Part shown: positions 15,940-27,377 of the stretch, piece after piece
Numbering within the stretch: position 1 is the first letter of the stretch
Layout of the letters: every line of letters begins with the position of its first letter
Source: Amanita rubescens
Lineage: Eukaryota > Basidiomycota > Agaricomycetes > Agaricales > Amanitaceae
Direction of reading: 5' to 3'
Length of the DNA: 64,000 nt
Assembly (NCBI GenBank): GCA_015039365.1
Contig: WION01000003.1
Span: 124,001-188,000, forward strand
Position numbers and translations under genes: made by a program
The notes under the pieces: generated by a model
What the model saw: the letters and a program-made list of their open reading frames with translations, nothing else
Databases searched by the model: none
What the model was told of the DNA's origin: nothing

Positions 15940-17271
15940 CTATGGCTGTGGCCGTTCTCGCAAGCACACCTTGGGAACTGCACCCGTGACGCCATTGCGT
16001 TCCACAATACACCATCCATCATCAAATTCGGCAAGGAGCTTCGCAACGTCTCCAACTCTCAAAGGCATCTCGTCCGACAGTAAAGGTCGATAGGGCGCGA
16101 TGACCGTGATAAACCGGGACGCAGCTGTCCCACCGCTGTCGGCGTTGGCGTTAGCGTTGGCGCTGGTGTTGGCGTCTGGATTTGGATTCAGATTTGGAGT
16201 ATGGCCAGTACTCGACGGCAATGCAGGTGACTGGTACAACGTGGGGGGCGACTGATACAACGTGGGTAAATGCACATGGGAGCTCGAAGGTGTTTCCACA
16301 TCATCAAACATCAAGAACGATTTGCTAAGTCTCCTTTCCATCGGAGTTGCATTTAACGTGTTGTTGGTTGGCTTCGATTCCGCCCTGGACGGTCCTTGTC
16401 GATTGGAAGCCGTTTTTGTCTCTTCAGACTTTTCAGCATGCGTAGAGCTGCTCTGGACTTCCGTGGAATGACCAGATGGAGGGGAAGACGTCGACGATTG
16501 TGGGGGATCACTTCCCACCGCAGGACTACTGACAGGCAGCGCCAGGTCCGACGGTGCGTCGGCGGGCAACCAGGTGCCTGATTCCTGAGAAGGACGATTT
16601 TGGTAAGGATGGGCCACGAATCTAAACTGTGGTTCGCTGTAATTGCCAGATATCCGTCTCGCTGGCTGGCTGGGTCGGGGTTGTGGCCGCGGTGGGGAGG
16701 CCCACCTCGTTTGTGGCTCACGACGTGGGCTATACGATTGCTCTGGCCTTCTTGTACGATCATCTGGACCCTCCCTAGAATTGCCCGTTATGGTGCTTGG
16801 CGGTGTGCCTGAAGCACCGCCAGTGGTCGAATAACCCACCGGTGTCGCTGCCATCGACCTCCTCGCACCACGATCATCAACACGGCCCCTGGAACCAGTA
16901 TCCACCAAAGTGGCTGACTGTGTGCTGGAAACGCCAGCGGCCGATTGTGTCATCGGACTCATGGAAAGGGACGGCCTCGGCCTGGACGCGCTTCTCTTCC
17001 CTCTGCGCTTCCGTTTTTTTACTTTCGCATAGACAAAGAAGCCTGCGAAACAAGTAAGAAACCGCGAGTCGACGCCAATGGAGTTGTACACACCTATGAA
17101 TATTCCAACTATGACGCCGCCGGTGACTGCCAGCGGCGCAATCACACCCTTGGAAATCGTTGTAGGCTGTGTTGATACCGGCGCTCCTGCCACCGTAGAG
17201 GCATTTGAACCTTGACTTGTCGCAGTCGAGGAGCTCGACAAGGAGGTGGCGGGCATGATCTTCGGGGCCAA
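15940..17271 (-). CDS. Single-pass membrane protein with C-terminal SH3 domain
   Basis: Two exons (17094-17271, 15940-17042) join to 426 residues, with the 51-bp intron lying inside the membrane helix. The order is a short Ser/Thr-rich N-terminus, a helix around APLAVTGGVIVGIFIGFFVY, a KVKKRKRRGKR stop-transfer patch, a long Pro/Ser-rich disordered region with repeated LYQSPPTLYQSP, and a C-terminal SH3 domain (VIAPYRPLLSDEMPLRVGD, then FDDGWCIV, then GAVPKVCL). The layout recalls yeast Fus1, a membrane SH3 protein of cell fusion, but the resemblance is in layout only. A second gene of the same design is at 53669-54964. No cleavable signal peptide is seen, so a further 5' exon is possible. 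Confidence 0.78.
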   Translation of the reverse strand: MAPKIMPATSLSSSSTATSQGSNASTVAGAPVSTQPTTISKGVIAPLAVTGGVIVGIFIGVYNSIGVDSRFLTCFAGFFVYAKVKKRKRRGKRSASRPRPSLSMSPMTQSAAGVSSTQSATLVDTGSRGRVDDRGARRSMAATPVGYSTTGGASGTPPSTITGNSREGPDDRTRRPEQSYSPRREPQTRWASPPRPQPRPSQPARRISGNYSEPQFRFVAHPYQNRPSQESGTWLPADAPSDLALPVSSPAVGSDPPQSSTSSPPSGHSTEVQSSSTHAEKSEETKTASNRQGPSRAESKPTNNTLNATPMERRLSKSFLMFDDVETPSSSHVHLPTLYQSPPTLYQSPALPSSTGHTPNLNPNPDANTSANANANADSGGTAASRFITVIAPYRPLLSDEMPLRVGDVAKLLAEFDDGWCIVERNGVTGAVPKVCLRERPQP

Positions 17272-17488
17272 TCCCTTTGAGCGTCAGAAGAAAGGACTAA
17301 TGGGCCAAACCTATGCTGGTGAAGAGCGGAAACGTGGACGGACACTCGGCGGAAATAGCGGGGCGTAAGTATGGCAAAGGGCAGTGTTCGTGTGTATCAT
17401 GATGCATACCAATCGATGCATCATTTAAGATATATACGTTGAGAAACGGCATCAAATTACATGTAATGATATCCAAAGGCTGTACAGT

Positions 17489-17793
17489 TTCAATTTTGGT
17501 TCAACCACTGACTGCTTGCTTTAACATTACAACGGAGTGATGTTCCATCTGGGGTCATATTTAGTAGCACCAACTTCTGGGCATCAGGCTCTACGTATAC
17601 AACGTCACCTCACAATTATCTCGCTCATTATATGTGGTTATATGTTCAATTTCGGTTCTACCTGACTGCTTGCTTTATATAACAGCGGAGTGATGTTCAT
17701 ATTTAGCAGTACCAACTTCCCACCACCGCATGGACATCAGGCTCTACAACGTCACCTCACAATTATCTCGTCCATTATATATGGTCATATGAT
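17489..17793. repeat. Direct tandem duplication, about 156-bp period, at the 3' end of the AAA+ gene
   Basis: The segment starting at 17489 is repeated starting at 17645. Shared blocks in the same order are ACTGCTTGCTTTA, GGAGTGATGTTC, CATCAGGCTCTAC and ACGTCACCTCACAATTATCT. The copies differ by small indels. The second copy runs into the stop codon of the gene at 17785, so the repeat forms its 3' untranslated flank. Confidence 0.8.
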
Positions 17794-20700
17794 ATCTACC
17801 AAATGATTGGAAACGGCTCTGTACAGCGACCTTGCGCCTTCCTCTGAGCAGTAATTCACCAGCGCATTATCAACCATTTTTTCCACTGCCTGCGGTGTCA
17901 ATTCACGTACTGCTTCGCCGGCGAGCGAGTACAGCGCCTCGGAACAGATAACCTTCCTCTCCTCGAGTGTGAATGGAACAAATGGCAAAACTCTTGTAAC
18001 CCGTGACAGGACAGAAGCCTATTCAGCGTGAAGTCAGGTACGGTTGATCAACTTGTCAAGACACATACCCCGAGGCATTCCGATACTTTCGGACGCAATA
18101 ACCCCATTAGCTCGGTGTATTCCTCTTGAGAGAATGGTTCCTGAGGGCATTCCCGCGCTTCTTGATATTTGAGGATCATATCATGGCCAATGTTTGATGT
18201 TCCCAACCACACTACATTTCTAACATCGACATGGCGACTGCCGGCCTCGATAGAACACCGGCCCAGCTCCCAGGGCATCAGTAGCGACCACAATGCTTTC
18301 TCATCCTCCGTCTTTTCAATCTCCTAATTTGGGTTCAGAAAATGAAAAGGCAAATGCACAATACGTACATCGAGTACAACAACACATCTCTTTCCCTCGT
18401 TGTTGACCAGGAACTCGGCAAGGGTACATGTTGTTGGTGTCTTTGGTATAGTTTAGACTCTTATTATAATAACAGCGTTATTAATACGTACCTCATAAGG
18501 ACTCATGGAATACGATTTCCACAGGTCATGAGTGGATTTGAGGGTGGTCATGTTCACCGTGTGAGTCGGTACGTCCAACAAAGACCCAACTGAACAACGA
18601 ATCAGAACACGCCGTTCAAAGATTCACAACCGCACTTACATTTGCGCGCTAACAGACTTTTCCCATGTCCACTTGGACCTGAGGGGAATTGGTTTAGGTC
18701 TGACGAAAAATATTCAACAAACCTCTTACCGCATAGCAACACAACAATGGGAGTAGCTGACAGATGTCGTGTGTGGATGCTGAGAAGCTTGAACAACTGC
18801 TCAAGGGCCCGATCCTGACCCACGATCTCGTATCGGACACGAGTCAGAGGTCGGAACGAAGATCGATGCATTAGGGCGGATGCTCTTCGAGTATCAGGAG
18901 CCTCCGCCTTTTCCACGTAATACCTGCATTTGTCTATGTCAGTGACGAGTTCGAACAGTGGAAGACAATACAAACCTTGTAGCAGCGTCGACCTCCTCTA
19001 GTATTGTAGTCCTGACTACTGGACTTGAGCTTGAATTGGGTTCAGCTAATTCCGTCTTGGTTCGAGGATCTACATTAGTTGGCCTCTGCTTCTCGCTGTG
19101 ATTCCTTGCGACGCGTGGGTTCGCTCCATAAGCCAGGAGTAGCTTGACGATTTCCATTTTATGGGTCAATTGATCATTCGTCAGGGCGAATTCCAATGCT
19201 GATTGTGGTCCAATCGCCTCATTCGGACCTGCGTGCCCGCTCTCCAATACTTTACGTACTTCATCAACTTTATCGCTCGCAATTGCGAAAAACAACGTTG
19301 GTCTTGGAGTAGCTATTGCATGCACAGCTGGAACCATTCTGGAAGAGCGCCGAGAGATAGGAGGTGCAGAATGAGGGATAATCTGTGTCAGTTCACGGGT
19401 AGTCATTTTTTCTGTATAACCATCCTCTTGTTCGTCTATGCGATACAAGGAGGGTTCTGAGGCTCTACTGGGAGCTCTATCAAATGTTATTTGTTCATAG
19501 TAGGGATTCGATGAATCCGGATACCAGCTGCTATTCGGGGAGATGGGAGCAGAACGAGGTTCGCCAAAGTTCCGGAGATGGAGCGAATATTCAGATAAAG
19601 GTGAAGGAATGGACTCTTGCGAGGCGAAAAGCGAATTACGAATATGTTCGGGTATCGATGATGTGCGTGCCGGAGATAGCTGTTTGGTCAGCCTGTTAGG
19701 CATCTATGTCAATGCAGGATAAGTGGCCTTACTAAATGATTGTAAAATGGTGACCTGGCTGATGATACAGATGATGACATAGATATACGATTGGTAGATG
19801 CTGCCTCATTCCTGTTGAGAATACAAATCTGCAGAAAAGATAAGTATATTCTTACGAGAATGAGATGTAATGGATCCGTTGGAACTATGAAAAGGTTTAA
19901 AAGAGATATGTTGAGGGAAAGCTGATGATGACTGGATATTGGCCTTGTCAAATGGGGTCTTATTGAGATCGCGGCACTCACTAGTCTAAGGGGCCTAATG
20001 CTTCCGATAGTGTCGTAAGTCATGGATGCAGAATCCGGGCGTCTTTCGTATGAGGAGTTGTGACCAGAACGGATCTCATTTGATCTTTGGAAACTTGCTC
20101 TGCGTGATGGCGGTATGTTGCTGGAACGAGACTAGGCAAGATGTCAATATGCATTCAACGTAAGACCCAGGCACCTTACTTGTGGCTTTCCTGAAGATCT
20201 CCAGCCAAAGGGCACCTTTCTAGACCAAGAAGCGCCGCTCGACGTCTTCAGTTTAGCGCTATCTTCAAAAGGGGATTGAACGTTCGTGGATGCACCACTA
20301 TTTTGAGATGATAGAAAAGCTTGAGATTCAACCGGTGAAAGCATCGAAGAATTTGAAGATGGAGTAAGCTTTTGGTTGTCTGTGAATGCAGTGATCGCTT
20401 GCTCTTGTGATGAATCATTAAATGAGGTAGCAGAAAGTGGGGGCCTGAACGAAGATTCTAGTTGTAAAAGTATTGATGAATACGCTGCATCTCCGGGAGG
20501 GGGGACCTGGGAGAATGCATCGTGGGATGATGGGTGCATGTTACATTCAGAAATGGAGGAAGTTGGGCTTGCCATATAAGCGAGACGAGGGGAACTGCGT
20601 GAACTCCTGCTCGAAGTATTATCGTCGCCCACGTCTTCCGTAAGATTCGGCGTACGGTCATTGCTCACTGGCTCTTCCGAATCAAAATCAAGGACAGTAA

Positions 20701-22135
20701 CAGCAGTGGCATCCAATCCATATGTGTTTTCGTTAACTCGGTGGACAAAACTACGCGAGGCCTCCGTCCTTCCTGGAGAAACGCCCTGATGTGGCGTGAA
20801 TCCTTTCTTCCAAATGGCGGACGCATTTTCGGTATGGGTTGTGCCGGTCCCTGATTGCTCGTCCGAGTTGGGCAACGGTAACAATTCAGCTGCACTTGCA
20901 ACTATCGATTTTGATGTTTCTGTGGTATCACTATTTGCCTCCACGCAAACTGGCCCAAGGACACCCGATTCCTCAAATGCGGCGGCTGTTGGTGCTTCTA
21001 CCCCGTCACCGGGTCTGGTACCAAGAAACACCCCAGCGGAGATAGTCGCATTCAACTGATTCACGTCATTCTCGATGACGTTGCCATCTGTCATAACAGA
21101 ATGCTGAACTGTGCCTAGAGCATCTTTTTCGACTTCGTGACGTGGACTTGGACAGTCGGCTGTACAGTCCAGATTATTTTCCGACACAGCGTCATCTTCA
21201 ACAGCAGATTGAAGATTCAGTCGGCCAAGGATCCCAGCATGCGAGCACATCTTAGTAGATGGCGAACAAAACGGCGACGTGAGCAGATCCGAAGTAGAGC
21301 TATGAATAGAAGCTCGTGGTGAAGTGAATGCTAGAGGACTAGGTGGTTGCCAGCTTTCCGCGTAACCAGAGTCAATAAATACTTCGCTGTCCTTCTCCTC
21401 GGAGTCAATTTCAGGAGGCACGGATGAGTTTAATTGCAAGTGCGAGGGACGATGCAGTGATGACCGGTCGTATAGTCCAGACATGGATGTTGATCTGCGA
21501 CGAGAAGCTCGTTCCGGAGCGTATTCGGGTGGAGGTTCGGGAAGAACGCTGCTATAATTGCGTGTATGCGATAGACTACGGATCCTGGGCCTATTTTCTT
21601 CCACACCGTCTTGGCCGGTATCATCATCTGCTCCATGAGGGAGAGGAGTCGTGACCATTGACCGGGGAGCGCTATCATCAGAAAACGCAATAGACGGGTA
21701 CGTATCTCCCATCTCTTCCGGGTCAAATGTGGCATAACCACCCTCCTCCGTTACAGTGTTGTCGTTCCATGCCTCGGGCAGGTCGACATTGCTTGTGTCC
21801 TCTGTTGTGAGGTCCGAATTCTCCACCTCTGGGTCGTCACCTATTACATCCCTGAGCGCGTGCAATAGTCCTGACAGACGAGGCGATCGTGGTGGAGATT
21901 CGACCGCTATAATGGGAGGGGCCTGTAAAGGATGGGCTATAGCCTGTTCCAATTTTCGTGGCGAGTCGATGATAGTTACGCCCGGAGACGGTCGCACGGA
22001 CACAGTATGCAGAAAATTACAGGAATCTGCAAACAAACACCGTCCGCGCTGATAGAATGGGCACGGTCGCGCTAGATGCGCGTGAGAGGGCAAGATAAAG
22101 CTAAAAGATAGTTAAACTTACTTTTTACTCGCCAT
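17785..22135 (-). CDS. CCCH zinc finger - ankyrin - ClpB-type AAA+ protein
   Basis: Eleven exons (22129-22135, 20180-22071, 19982-20131, 19733-19921, 18976-19703, 18730-18923, 18640-18678, 18492-18589, 18369-18413, 18069-18323, 17785-18018) join to 1276 residues. The protein starts with one CCCH finger (RPCPFYQRGRCLFADSCNFLH), then about 900 Ser/Asp-rich, probably disordered residues. An ankyrin-like stretch follows (PTLFFAIASDKVDEVRKVLE, ALEFALTNDQ, VKLLLAYGANP). Last is one AAA+ module: Walker A GPSGHGKS, Walker B VVVLDEIEK, sensor TSN, and a ClpB-type C-terminal subdomain. Ankyrin plus a single ClpB-type module is the design of the CLPB/SKD3 disaggregase. A CCCH finger on the front is unusual and I do not know a described example. 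I see no plausible stop and restart between the halves, but 19733-19921 is the weakest exon, so two genes remain possible. Transcript data would settle it. Confidence 0.72.
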
Positions 22136-22300
22136 GTTGGTGCTTGCGAGGTCATCACAAGGCATCTGGCGTGGCGCTGCGCAACGAAACTGTCGTTGAA
22201 GTAGAGACTAACTTAGCAACAACTGGTGACCCTGTTGCTTGACGCGGTGAATTAATGGCTTCCGAAGGGAGATTGCCACGTGACCGCGCATTGCCTTCCG
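22136..22300. promoter_or_regulatory. Bidirectional promoter, AAA+ gene / glutaredoxin-like gene
   Basis: The two start codons face away from each other across 165 bp, which must hold both promoters. A CACGTG box is present near 22277-22282; its use is not shown. Confidence 0.45.
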
Positions 22301-22707
22301 ATGGCGACTCGCATTCCCCGCCTGACTCTATTCTCTGGACCACATTGTTCATTGTGTGACGTACGTGATGTAGTCTAGCAGCAATAAACCTGGTTAACTT
22401 TGGATTAGGTTGCAAAGGCGGAGCTCGCTAAAGTACGACGGTCGGTAAGCATGATTCAACCTTTTGCCCAGACTAGACCAGTGGCACTCATTCTTTCTAG
22501 CATACTTTCGAATTGGATGTTATCAACATTCAGGATAAAGGCCAAGAGAAGTGGAAGGAAAAATACGTCCACTGGATCCCCGCCCTTCACCTTGAAGGAA
22601 AGGAGATAGCGAAGGGTAGATGGGGAGCGGACGCCGTATCCTCGGCATTGAACCGATGGGAAGCAATGAGAAAGCAGGAAGCCATCCAGAAGTCTGTCAA
22701 GGAGTAG
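22301..22707 (+). CDS. Glutaredoxin-like protein (DUF836 family)
   Basis: Three exons (22301-22360, 22409-22444, 22501-22707) give exactly 100 residues. The product is a short thioredoxin-fold protein: a beta strand RLTLFSGP, a redox CSLC motif, helix VAKAELAKVR, strand ELDVINIQ, WKEKYVHWIPALHLEG with the cis-Pro before the last strand, and GRWGADAVSSALNRWE. This is the DUF836/YDR286C-type glutaredoxin-like family, whose role is not well defined. Because each coding exon is short, simple scanning misses it. It is divergent from the AAA+ gene, and its last exon overlaps, in another frame, the 5' end of the CCHC gene downstream. Confidence 0.82.
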
Positions 22708-23870
22708 ACTCATACCCGTTCTTTTATGATTCTCGGCCTGACGGATGGATACCAGCTGGAACGTATATCCGAGATAGCGAAATCATTCTTGGAGACGTTG
22801 ACATCCCATCCGAAGTTCATTCTGAAAACAAATCAAACTCTTGCTTCAATTGTGGTTCCATTCACCATTTAGTCGGGTCCTGCCCCTTACCCCGCGATCA
22901 CTTACGAATATCATTATCACGCCAATATTATAACTTCTTCAAGGATGACAGCTCCTATCGCCCCGAGAGATTAGTTACCGTTTTTGAGCGGCAAAGACAA
23001 AGACTAGAATGGGTCGAGGAGTTCGAGCCCGGGATAATCAAGAATCCACTACTGCGACACGGACTGGGCGAGGATGGAACCTACCTCAAAAACATCTGTC
23101 ATTGGGGTTATCCCAAAGGCTGGTTTAGCGTTCAAGACCCCCGAGAAGTGATGAAAGAGCGTATCCTGAATAGTGGCTCCCAAGAAGCTCGTGATGAGAG
23201 CCCATTCTTTATATTTGGAGATAAAATTGAATCGTTATCTTCCTCGACAATAGCATCAGATGAGAAAAACACATCTGGTCCGTCGGCACCAGCTGGTGAA
23301 CCTCGAAGGTGGGCAAAATACCCCCCTGCGTACTTCCATACAGATATGCTTCCGGTGTATATCCCAACCATTACCAACCCTGCTGAAGCACAAGAGCTTT
23401 CCTACGAATCCCATCCCACCCAGGACAATCGCAACTCAACGTTCACTCCAGATAGACAGAACCTTTGGGAAATGATCATTTCCGGAAGGATGTTACTCGA
23501 GAGTGACCGCACGCCCTCCTCAATACCACCCTGGAGACTTCCGGATGCATTTTCGGAACGCAGAAGTTTGAGTTCCTCCCGAAAGGGAAATAGTGATCTC
23601 CCCCCTCCGTCTCCCGCGCGGTCTCCGTCTCCACTGCCACCGGTACCCCCACAATTGATAACAGAACCGCCAGATGAACCTTTTTTGGCTCTACAACCCC
23701 AACCCAGGTTGCAGTCCGTCTCTCCATACGGATTACTCTTTTGGGAACCTCCGGATGTTTGTCCATCCTACTCAGGAACGAGTCCGAGAGGAGTCGAGAC
23801 TGTCAGTCTTGAGCACAGCATTCCAGACACGTCAGGAGAACAGGACATGGAATTCTCAGACGAAGAATGA
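22656..23870 (+). CDS. CCHC zinc-knuckle protein with PSP-like segment
   Basis: One long open frame encodes about 405 residues from the ATG at 22656. It contains a zinc knuckle (CFNCGSIHHLVGSCP followed by LPRDH) and, about 60 residues on, a block LLRHGLGEDGTYLKNI then WGYPKGWF. That resembles the PSP motif found after the knuckle in ZCCHC8-type proteins of nuclear RNA surveillance and splicing. The C-terminal half is Pro/Ser-rich and disordered and ends acidic. The function is inferred from domain order only. The start is uncertain: the only in-frame ATGs before the domains (22620 and 22656) lie inside the last exon of the glutaredoxin-like gene on the same strand. Either the two messages overlap by about 50 codons or a small upstream exon is missed. 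Confidence 0.7.
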   Translation: MGSNEKAGSHPEVCQGVDSYPFFYDSRPDGWIPAGTYIRDSEIILGDVDIPSEVHSENKSNSCFNCGSIHHLVGSCPLPRDHLRISLSRQYYNFFKDDSSYRPERLVTVFERQRQRLEWVEEFEPGIIKNPLLRHGLGEDGTYLKNICHWGYPKGWFSVQDPREVMKERILNSGSQEARDESPFFIFGDKIESLSSSTIASDEKNTSGPSAPAGEPRRWAKYPPAYFHTDMLPVYIPTITNPAEAQELSYESHPTQDNRNSTFTPDRQNLWEMIISGRMLLESDRTPSSIPPWRLPDAFSERRSLSSSRKGNSDLPPPSPARSPSPLPPVPPQLITEPPDEPFLALQPQPRLQSVSPYGLLFWEPPDVCPSYSGTSPRGVETVSLEHSIPDTSGEQDMEFSDEE

Positions 23871-23979
23871 GCATTTAGTTCCCCGAATAATAATTGAATC
23901 ATGTCCGCTGATAGGCAACCCGAGGCGACACGGACCATTCCCAATCCAGCGTTCCCTGATAACCTTGAGGGACATTTAA

Positions 23980-24388
23980 CTAATAAGCATACGTCACGCC
24001 ACCTAAATCGGGCATGGCTTTGTACCTTTCGGTACGTGCTTGAGCTATGTATGTGCCCCAGTTCGCACGCATGTGTATTGGGAACAGTGGATCGTGATCA
24101 AAATCACCTCGAAAAATTTCCGACATGCGAGGCAGTGGACGCAAGCCCGTTGGATCCGTAAGCTTAACATCGGTGTGGGTTGCAACTGCTCTCTCGGGCT
24201 GCCTCAAAGAACGCGATGAGTTGGGGTCGATGGAAGTAGATACGAATGTATTGAACATTGAATGTTAAATATATGCTTGTTCCCCGCGAACTCGACTTCT
24301 TGGCAGGAATATTACTGACCTTGATAGTAGACAGTATGGGTTGCCAGCGAAAATGTGGCGCGACTATGTTGGAAATAACGGCGAGCAT
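23980..24388 (-). CDS. Small hypothetical protein, 95 residues
   Basis: Two exons (24320-24388, 23980-24198) with a 121-bp GT-AG intron give a 95-residue protein. It starts MLAVISNIVAPHFRW, contains KLTDPTGLRPLPRMSEIF and ends in DLGGVTYAY. It is basic at the start and could be a small mitochondrial or ribosome-associated protein, but I do not recognise the family. Support is the coherent splice pair and protein-like composition. A nearby frame reads through the intron without a start, so the model is tentative. Confidence 0.45.
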
Positions 24389-24534
24389 TGTCCGAGCTGT
24401 GCGTGAAATCAGTATTAGAACTCGTATGTATACGTAAAAGCTGTGCTGCTAATAATAACATGCTCGCCCCATCCAAGACACTAGCGGTCGTCACTGCAGT
24501 GCCGACACGAACCTTGCGCCTGATTTCTTTACTG

Positions 24535-24871
24535 TTTACAGCTAAGTCCAGAACGATAGGCCCCTCCCCTGAAAAATACACACGCAGCGGGGCCTGAATT
24601 TCAAGTCCGACAAGCCTGACATGATTACATCATCAGCTACCACATCACAGCGGAACATGCTATCCTGTATCCTGCTCTCCAGGTGCATCTGGGGGGTACT
24701 TGCGACGAGAGATAAGTTTGTCCACAAGTCTTTCATCATACACGACGTCTTGGACGGGCCACGGCCTTGGTTAGCCATATTGGCACGTGATCTAATATTT
24801 GAACTCAGCCCTTAGCCGACTGTGTGTGTGTTTGTCTTGGCGGGGCCTATCGTTCTGGATTTAGCTGTAAA
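24535..24871. repeat. Inverted repeat, 30-bp arms with one mismatch (MITE-like)
   Basis: The 30 bases at 24535-24564 are repeated in reverse complement at 24842-24871 with a single mismatch. Weaker inverted similarity continues inward for another 40 or so bases (AC-rich run, then GAATTTCAAG against GAGTTCAAAT). The spacing of about 280 bp and the outward TTTACAG ends fit a small non-autonomous DNA element or an inverted duplication. No clear target-site duplication was found. Confidence 0.6.
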
Positions 24872-25064
24872 TCTATTATCTACCAGTGTCCAAACCAAGA
24901 AAGGGTAATTTCAAACCCCCAATTTCTGTTTTTTCGTTCAAGGTATTACTTACTTACAGAAGCAGGGCTTGACTCCCAGTGAGAATTGCCCCGAGGGAAA
25001 TCTGCGGCAACCGGCAGCGGTCCGTCACGCTCGTGGTACGAAGGCCTGAAATTATACTCCGTTC

Positions 25065-25760
25065 TGTTCCTCATGCTACCTCTCGCTTGCTATAGTTAAT
25101 TTTATTGGAACTTATCACCATCATCGTTGCGCCAACTTTCATAATCTTCGGATCCGTACTTTACTATATTGATAGTAACACTGGCTATCCCGTACTCGTG
25201 AGTGACTCGTCCTATTGAATGACGCTTGTTCGGTTGAGTCAAGCAACTTTTCAGGCATGGATATCCATCTCGCTGGGGATTGATGTCATAATTGCGATTG
25301 CCATGGTCTGGTCTGTGCGTGATTAATCTATTGATTAGTCTTTTTCCACCTCTTATACTTGCACGCATTCCCAGCTAAAGAGAAATAAAATATTCTCCAA
25401 ACAATTGAAACCTAAGGTAACTCGTTTGGTTTACCTCACAATCGGGACGGGCACCCTGACAGGTATTTCTGCTTCGTTCTCTCAACGGATTGTCACATCT
25501 GAGCGAGGACAACAGCTATAATAAATTTCATCACTGTTGTAATATTTGTCACCGAGCCTGGTTATATCTATGGACCGGCAATTCTCCTATCGAAGATCTA
25601 TGCTAATTCGATGATGGTCTTTCTTAATGATCGCGCCCCTGCTCTTCATGGTTGCGATAACCATGCAACTTCAGATGTGGTGACCATACCTCTCCGTTCG
25701 GACACCGCTGCTTAAGAACAGCCATCTTCGGAAGGCTGCGATGATGTTGGGCGTAGTACG
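25065..25760 (+). pseudogene. 5'-truncated DUF6534 copy F
   Basis: The plus strand carries recognisable exons 5 to 8 of the DUF6534 family: the LELITII exon, the IAMVWS exon, the KRNKIFSKQL exon followed by LVYLTIGTGTLTG, and the exon with LLSKIYANSMMVFLNDR. Exons 1 to 4 are absent, and the hydrophilic tail stops early at a TAA relative to copies C, D and E. It sits alone in a repeat-rich interval and is a dead fragment. Confidence 0.75.
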
Positions 25761-25809
25761 TAGAGGCTCACGGCAAACTGGTATCTATAGACAAATGTCG
25801 CTCCAACGA

Positions 25810-26009
25810 ACCCATCTTCGCTGCTGCCGCCCTCTCTTTCGCCCAGACGGCCTCCAATGCTGCTCCGTTCATTACTGCCACCTCCCGTTCGTCCAAATGG
25901 CCTCCGATGAGGCCATCTCTACTTAGGCCCTCCCCCATTCATCCAAATGACCTCCAATGAGGTCACCTGTGCGGCCGCCCTCTCCTCTTCGCTCAGACGG
26001 CCTCCAGTG
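25810..26009. repeat. Four tandem copies of a 50-bp minisatellite
   Basis: The block CCTCCAATG (or CCTCCGATG, CCTCCAGTG) ends each unit at 25859, 25909, 25959 and 26009, an exact 50-bp period. Inside each unit the pattern CC(C/T)-rich then TTCNNCCAGACGG or TTCGTCCAAATGG recurs. It lies immediately 3' of DUF6534 relic F and 5' of the HSP70 relic. Confidence 0.85.
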
Positions 26010-26269
26010 AGGCATGGATTAGTCTGCCCCGTTTCTCCGAAAAAAGTCAGGGAGGCCAACTGCCGTCGATCCTGGAGAGTGTGAGCATCGCGCCGAACAT
26101 GTTGGAAGAGGAAGCGATGGGTAGCACCCAACACCTACCGTCATCCGCCTCGCTCCTCCTTATCTCCTACCCCACGGGCATCATCCTCCTCGCACTCCTC
26201 ATCTCCTTCCCCACAGGCGGTAAGTTTTTTCTCAAACATTCCAGGCTATTTTCTCACTTTACGACAGAC

Positions 26270-27100
<831 letters not shown>

Positions 27101-27259
27101 AGCAAGAACGGCAGAAGACGGTGTGCGGCGCGCGCGCTCAGTACATTTCTGAACGCATGCAACTTCTGATGTCTTTGTTTTCTTACTCGTTAATCCTATC
27201 TTTGCATACCCATTTTGCACTTTCTTTACTGAGTTGACTGAATGGGCTTAGCATATAAC

Positions 27260-27377
27260 TTCTCGACTTAGTTTTACTTAGTTGACTTAGTTTCTACTTA
27301 GTTGACTTAGACGTACACATAGCAACTTGGCCAAAAAAAACTGTAAGTAAACTAAGACAAAAAAACTAACTCGAGAA
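27260..27377. repeat. Short AT-rich inverted repeat with internal direct repeats
   Basis: TTCTCGACTTAGTTTT near 27260 is mirrored by the reverse complement of the sequence ending near 27376. Between them the motif ACTTAGTTGACTTAG occurs twice in tandem. It would form a hairpin and may be a small inverted-repeat element. Confidence 0.45.

Noticed and set aside
20376..21059. Several plus-strand frames over the disordered part of the AAA+ fusion gene
   Set aside because: Antisense shadows of a long low-complexity coding exon; composition and lack of signals argue against genes.
24542..24778. Minus-strand frame starting MANQGRGPSKTS
   Set aside because: It runs into the arm of the inverted repeat, has no family or splice continuation, and overlaps repeat-derived sequence.
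27160..27377. Possible tRNA or small structured RNA near the inverted repeat
   Set aside because: No cloverleaf boxes (A or B box) could be found; the pairing is AT-rich and explained by direct and inverted repeats.
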